Positions 59,869 through 64,000 of a stretch of 64,000 bases of DNA are shown here, one piece after another. A program made the translations under genes and the position numbers. The notes beneath the pieces are model-generated. The model did no database searches, was not told where the DNA came from, and saw only the letters and a list, made by a program, of their open reading frames with translations. Origin of the DNA: Nyssa sinensis (lineage: Eukaryota; Streptophyta; Magnoliopsida; Cornales; Nyssaceae); contig CM018047.1 of the NCBI GenBank assembly GCA_008638375.1, positions 52,398,679-52,462,678 of the forward strand, read 5' to 3'. Position 1 is the first letter of the stretch. Each line of letters starts with the position of its first letter.

Positions 59869-60055
59869 TTTTTTTTTTATGAATTGGTTAGAAGCATCTT
59901 GAGCCAGTTTACACGCATCAGGATAAGTCTTTTTTTCTGTGAGAGTCAGGTCTATCATTTAAGTTCTAACTACCTACGATCAGCACAGAAGAGACTCGAA
60001 CTCGAGATACTTAAACTTTATTCTCAACATCTTTACTGGCTGACTACTCTCTCCT
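59869..60055 (-). mobile_element. SINE copy 4 (most complete)
   Basis: Minus strand: A-box-like TAGTCAGCCAGTAAAG, B-box CTCGAGTTCGAGTCTC, shared body with TAGTTAGAACTTAAATGATA, and an A-rich 3' end (plus-strand T-run at 59870-59879). It is the best copy for defining the family with 17851, 30049 and 44808. Confidence 0.65.
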
Positions 60056-60160
60056 AGATAATTAGTTAGTTGAACTAGAATTTGAACACTGCAAAGATGG
60101 ACTCTTGTGTAAGGTGATTGATTTTAAGAATATTAAATTATGTAAGACCCAAAAATTACC

Positions 60161-60569
60161 CTGATACCAAATTGTTGAACAAAAAAAATAAGAGAAGAAG
60201 CAAAGTGAACAAATTAATATACTTTATTGAAAAAAACTCACACACTATTATTATTTTGACAATCTCTCACGGCCATCACACGGCCCTCTAATTCTCTTGG
60301 CCACCATTCTATTATTTTTGTGGCACACAACTCCATATGACAAAGACCCATATATATAACATTGCCTCTACATCCTATATTGATTAGGACATCTAATCCT
60401 ATACAAACTAGTATATCTTATTTAACCATAATTAGAAAACTAACTTTCATTACAATATTAGTCCAACTACAACTAGGACTATCTAAAAAGTTTCCAAATA
60501 TTATTAGGATTCAATAAACCAAATTAAGAAACTTCCTAAAATTTATGGGCTTGGTTTAATTAGCCAACA
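60161..60569 (-). mobile_element. Truncated copia 5' LTR with primer site
   Basis: LTR 60569-60173 on the minus strand (TGTTGGCTAATT...GTTCAACA, 397 bp), followed after two bases by TTGGTATCAGGG (60172-60161), a near match to the initiator tRNA-Met primer site. Only about 30 bp of interior follow, so the element is deleted beyond this. A TATATATGGGTC box in the minus sense lies near 60345-60358. Confidence 0.7.
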
Positions 60570-61102
60570 AATTATAACTTCTTTTCATCTTGCTCAGGAG
60601 AAGCCCCATGCAACTTTGTTATTTTATTCAATAATTCATAATTTTTGTGAAATTCACTTCATTTTATAATAAATAATAAATAATTTTGTTATTTAATAAT
60701 TAATATTGTTTTAATAATTCTTATATAATGTGAATTATTAGAATATAAAAACACACATGCATATGTAAATATATTATATAAAAGTTATTATTAATGTTAA
60801 ATTTTAATAGTAAAAAAAGGTTTAAGAGTTTTCTCATAACTTAAAATATATATATATATATATATATTTGTAAAAAAAAGTATATGTTTATCTTATTTTT
60901 ACAATGAAGAGTTTGTGCAAAAAACTTATCAATAAGAATTATAGAGACTTAACAATGTGTCTATTAATTAATATTTTTTAGATAACGACCTTCTATGAAC
61001 ATGTCAATTGAGCTGTTCTCGTGCCAATTTTCAAGTCAATGCCGTAAGCCATTATTTAAAAATTTTGTCTTATCTTTTTTTTTTTTTTTCTAATATTAAA
61101 TA

Positions 61103-61171
<69 letters not shown>

Positions 61172-62750
61172 CACTTTAACCATTGATCTGAATTTATTAG
61201 CCCAAAAACCACAAGTGCTGGTAAATGCATGTAAAGAATGCAACAATTGAATTTTTCTTATACAAGAATGTGAGGAGGGCGAATTGATTTACTGTCATTT
61301 GTGTATCAGCTGGATAAGATTTTGGTCTTCAATGCAATAATATTTTAAATCTAATTAAATAAAATAAAATTATGTGAATATTTAATTAAATATTTGGATA
61401 CCATTTGTTCATTGAAAAGTCCTATATATAACATGAAATCTTTTTAATTTTGAAGCTTTTTATCTTTTCATAAAAAAAAAAAAAAGCATTTTTTTAACAA
61501 GATTTTAGATTGGAGGCATCAAAAGACGCCTTCCAACCATGGAAGGAGCTACATGGGACTAGGGGCAATTGACTACCCTCAAGTTTTTTTATTCAAAAAT
61601 TTTCTTAATCTTTTTTTAAAAAATTTTAATATGCTTTTTTAATTTTTGTTCTTGATCCCCTTGAATTTAAAGTCGTTCATACTTTACTTTTACTTTAATT
61701 TTAATTTGACTTTTTAACGAGACTTTCATCAATTTTTTGAAGTCTTTTTATATATTTGATTTTTTTGAGTCTCTTTATTTTTGGGTCATATTTCTTATCT
61801 AATTTACAAGTTTCTTTCATATTAATAAATTCAATTATTTATCAATTAATATTAATTTTTTTTACTTCTTTAATATTAAAATTTATCATCAAACATCAAA
61901 AAAATTCTTCCTCCCCGCGACAAATTCTTGGTTCCGTATTTATAACCGATAATGAGTTTTAAGAAATAAATAAGAAACTAAGTAGTATTATAAAAAAAAA
62001 TTGTAAAACCACTTGGTACAATAACAAAACTTCTTTTAGAAGGGAGATGCTGTTTCATTTTTAAATCATTGAGGTTATGTTTATTTTGTTGGTTTGTCTC
62101 ACATCGTCCGCCTCTAATTCTTCTATACTATTTATAAGGTCTTCTGACCCATCTCCTTTAACACCTGAGTTTTAAGAAGCTGAATGGGCTGGACCTCCAA
62201 TTTTCAACATGATATCAGAGCCTCATTTAGGCTAGAGGAGTCGAGGCACGCTCATCTGGCTTCCCTCTGCGAGCAATGTAGTTCAGAGGGCGTATTAGTT
62301 TGTCCTATATCGTCCACCTCTAACCCCTCTACATTATTTATAAGGCCTTTTGAACCCTCTTCTTAACACCTAAGTTTTAAGGAATTGAACGGTTTTAGCC
62401 TCCAATTTTTAACATTTTTATTTTAGAATTGAATAATATAATTTTATCGAAGAGTTTTCACTAATAATTCAATTAGAAATCTTAATTCCATTGCGGTGAG
62501 ATGGGAAAGGATGTGGGATTGACCTGGTAAAAGTAGAGAACTAATGCATCCTTATCTTATTTGCTAAACAAACCAGGATTAGAATATTCGGCTAGGAATA
62601 CGCATATGAAAGAAACTTTTGACCTTGATGTTTCCGTCCAGCTAAAACAAAACAAACGAGGCAATTGTAGAGAAGCTACTAATGATGGTTGTATTAGTTT
62701 TTTTTTAATTTTTTTTTTAAGGAAATTGGTTGTATTAAAGTTGGATTAGG
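60570..62750. other. AT-rich intergenic DNA with microsatellites
   Basis: TA tract at 60847-60868 and (CT)n at 61105-61164. A GGGGCAATTGACTACCCTC segment near 61560 recurs elsewhere as repeat debris. 62090-62400 has two diverged direct copies of a TCGTCC(G/A)CCTCTAA..CTCTAC..TTTATAAGG(T/C)C unit. Frames at 62184 and 62561 have no recognisable domain. Confidence 0.4.
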
Positions 62751-62757
62751 GATACCG

Positions 62758-63120
62758 ATGCACAAAAGCTCATTGGTGAAGATGACACGGACACTGGAAG
62801 TTCTAGCTGCTGGTGCTGGTGGCATGGGGGATGAAAGCGTTAGTCATCTCTCCATTGGCATTCTGCTACTTTGTCAGCTACTCATGGCAATGTCCATCAT
62901 ATCTTTGATTGTGTTTGCATGTGCTGATGGTGTTTGCTGCGACGCTGGGAAAGAGAAGCAGGCTGCAGGTGAAAATGATCAAGAAAAGAAGGATGATGGC
63001 AAGGAGAAGCGGACAACTAATGAGGTCACCATCACTTGCTGTGGCGATGGTGCTTGCTGCGACGGAGAAGGTAGTGGCGGTGGCGGTAGCGGTTGTGGTG
63101 GTGGCTGTGGTGGTGACTGA
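62758..63120 (+). CDS. Small Cys/Gly-rich single-pass membrane protein
   Basis: A 120-codon uninterrupted frame, intronless as read. Residues 1-31 are polar, with alternative starts at Met9 and Met23. Residues 33-53 form one hydrophobic segment (IGILLLCQLLMAMSIISLIV) ending FACADG. There follow a VCCDAG motif, a strongly charged Lys/Glu/Asp linker (about residues 63-87), a second TITCCGDGACCDGEG motif, and a Gly-rich Cys-containing tail (SGGGGSGCGGGCGGD). The paired CC motifs could bind metal or be palmitoylated; that is inference. I do not recognise a named family. GC content and codon regularity stand out against the AT-rich flanks, supporting a real gene. Confidence 0.55.
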   Translation: MHKSSLVKMTRTLEVLAAGAGGMGDESVSHLSIGILLLCQLLMAMSIISLIVFACADGVCCDAGKEKQAAGENDQEKKDDGKEKRTTNEVTITCCGDGACCDGEGSGGGGSGCGGGCGGD

Positions 63121-63560
63121 GACAACCATCGATCTCCACTGCTGCCTATATCATTGATGTGTGCTGTTTAACGATTCTGTTATTCACTCTTTTGTCCAAT
63201 CTTAATCATTTTAGTTAACATGTCTCTTTTATGTGCTTTTAAGAACTGAGTTAATTACTATCCAAAAAAAGAAATAAGTAAAGTTTGATAAAACTTTCTG
63301 CAAGTAAAGAAATATTTTATTTTATTTTTTTGTTTAATAGCAAAATAAAAAATGCATTTGATAATTATTTTTTAGAAGTGATTCCAGTTTTAATTTTGAG
63401 GTGGAAAATTTAGAAAAAAAAAATTCTATTAGAGTGCGCAAATAGTCTCAATTCTAATTCTTCAATTTTAAACTGAAATGAACAAAAAGACTAGATGTAA
63501 ATCGACATTCAAATTAGGGATATAAAATCACTTTAGAAATTAATTAAATTAAGTTAATTA
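63121..63560. other. 3' flank, AT-rich
   Basis: No coding sequence. Candidate poly(A) signals such as AATAAA occur near 63345. Confidence 0.3.
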
Positions 63561-63561
63561 A

Positions 63562-64000
63562 GGATAAATTACATTGATTTTTCTTGAAATTTATAATAAT
63601 TACACTGCCCTCTCTTACTGACTTTTCTTATTTTTTCTAAAAATATATAGATACCTCTTTATTATCAATTTTTTTCCTAAAATGACAAAATTGTCCCTTT
63701 TATTTATTTATTTTTGTATTTTTTTAATTTTGACAAATTTTTTCTAATTTTTTTTAAAGATTTTGTATTTTTTTTAAAAAAAGTGAATTTAAGATAAATA
63801 ACTTATTTTAATTTTATATAAAAATAAATTTAAGGTTTTTACCAATATTTATTTGAAAAATGAAAAAAAAAAATTGATCAAAATTTAAAAAATTGAAAAA
63901 AATAAAATAAAATGGGTAGTTCTGTCATTTTAAAGAAAAAATTGATAGAATGGAGATACCGGTATATTTTTAGGTAAAATAAGGTTAATGTAATTTCATA
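63562..64000. mobile_element. Terminal-inverted-repeat element, cut by window end
   Basis: It begins GGATAAATTACATTGATTTT. The window end, read inward on the other strand, is TATGAAATTACATTAACC, so the right end is probably at or just past 64000. The ATTACA end motif is shared with the MULE-like elements at 42315 and 54701. The interior is A/T-rich with no coding. Confidence 0.45.

Overview
This is nuclear DNA of a flowering plant, probably a eudicot; the species is not recognised. The sequence is AT-rich, genes are split by GT..AG introns, microsatellites are long, and most of the window is decayed and nested transposable elements. Only two loci look like ordinary intact genes. A third, a short secreted-peptide locus, may be intact.

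Layout. 1-870: LTR fragment in plus orientation. 1,200-14,700: degraded tandem cluster, on the minus strand, of a two-exon gene for a short secreted peptide. One copy is open (4,628-5,249); the others are lone exons or broken. The cluster is interleaved with duplicated non-coding blocks (3.0-4.35 kb, 5.35-6.67 kb, again at 28.6-29.4 kb), a copia pol relic (7.65-9.3 kb), and a TRIM element carrying a hAT-type MITE (13.03-13.76 kb). 20,310-28,443: minus-strand copia element with paired LTRs and a near-perfect 5-bp target duplication. Its pol has collapsed, and its gag is split by a 4.3-kb TG..CA insertion that looks like a solo LTR. 30,682-35,378: second copia element (minus) with gag, protease, integrase, RT and RNase H all recognisable but broken; its outer 3' LTR is truncated. 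36,844-44,094: Athila-like Ty3/gypsy element (plus) with gag but no pol. A 1,655-bp Mutator-like element with a perfect 9-bp target duplication sits in its 3' LTR and carries a GC-rich gene fragment resembling the N-terminus of plant clathrin light chain.

46,100-57,200 (up to 58,356): complete multi-exon gene for a vacuolar cation/H+ exchanger (CAX2/CAX5-like), plus strand. Eleven exon junctions were assigned with consistent reading phase, giving about 437-453 residues. Its last coding exon appears in three tandem versions, each giving a different short C-terminal tail. Its large introns hold a hAT MITE, a MULE-like element and SINE pieces. 57.2-62.7 kb is mostly transposon debris, including a truncated minus-strand copia LTR with its tRNA-Met primer site (60,161-60,569). 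62,758-63,120 is a small uncharacterised Cys/Gly-rich single-pass membrane protein. The window ends inside another terminal-inverted-repeat element.

Most notable items: the secreted-peptide cluster, the gene-capturing MULE, and the triplicated terminal exon of the exchanger. A SINE family (four copies, all minus) and several nested insertions with target duplications give a relative chronology. All calls come from reading the sequence; no database search was done.
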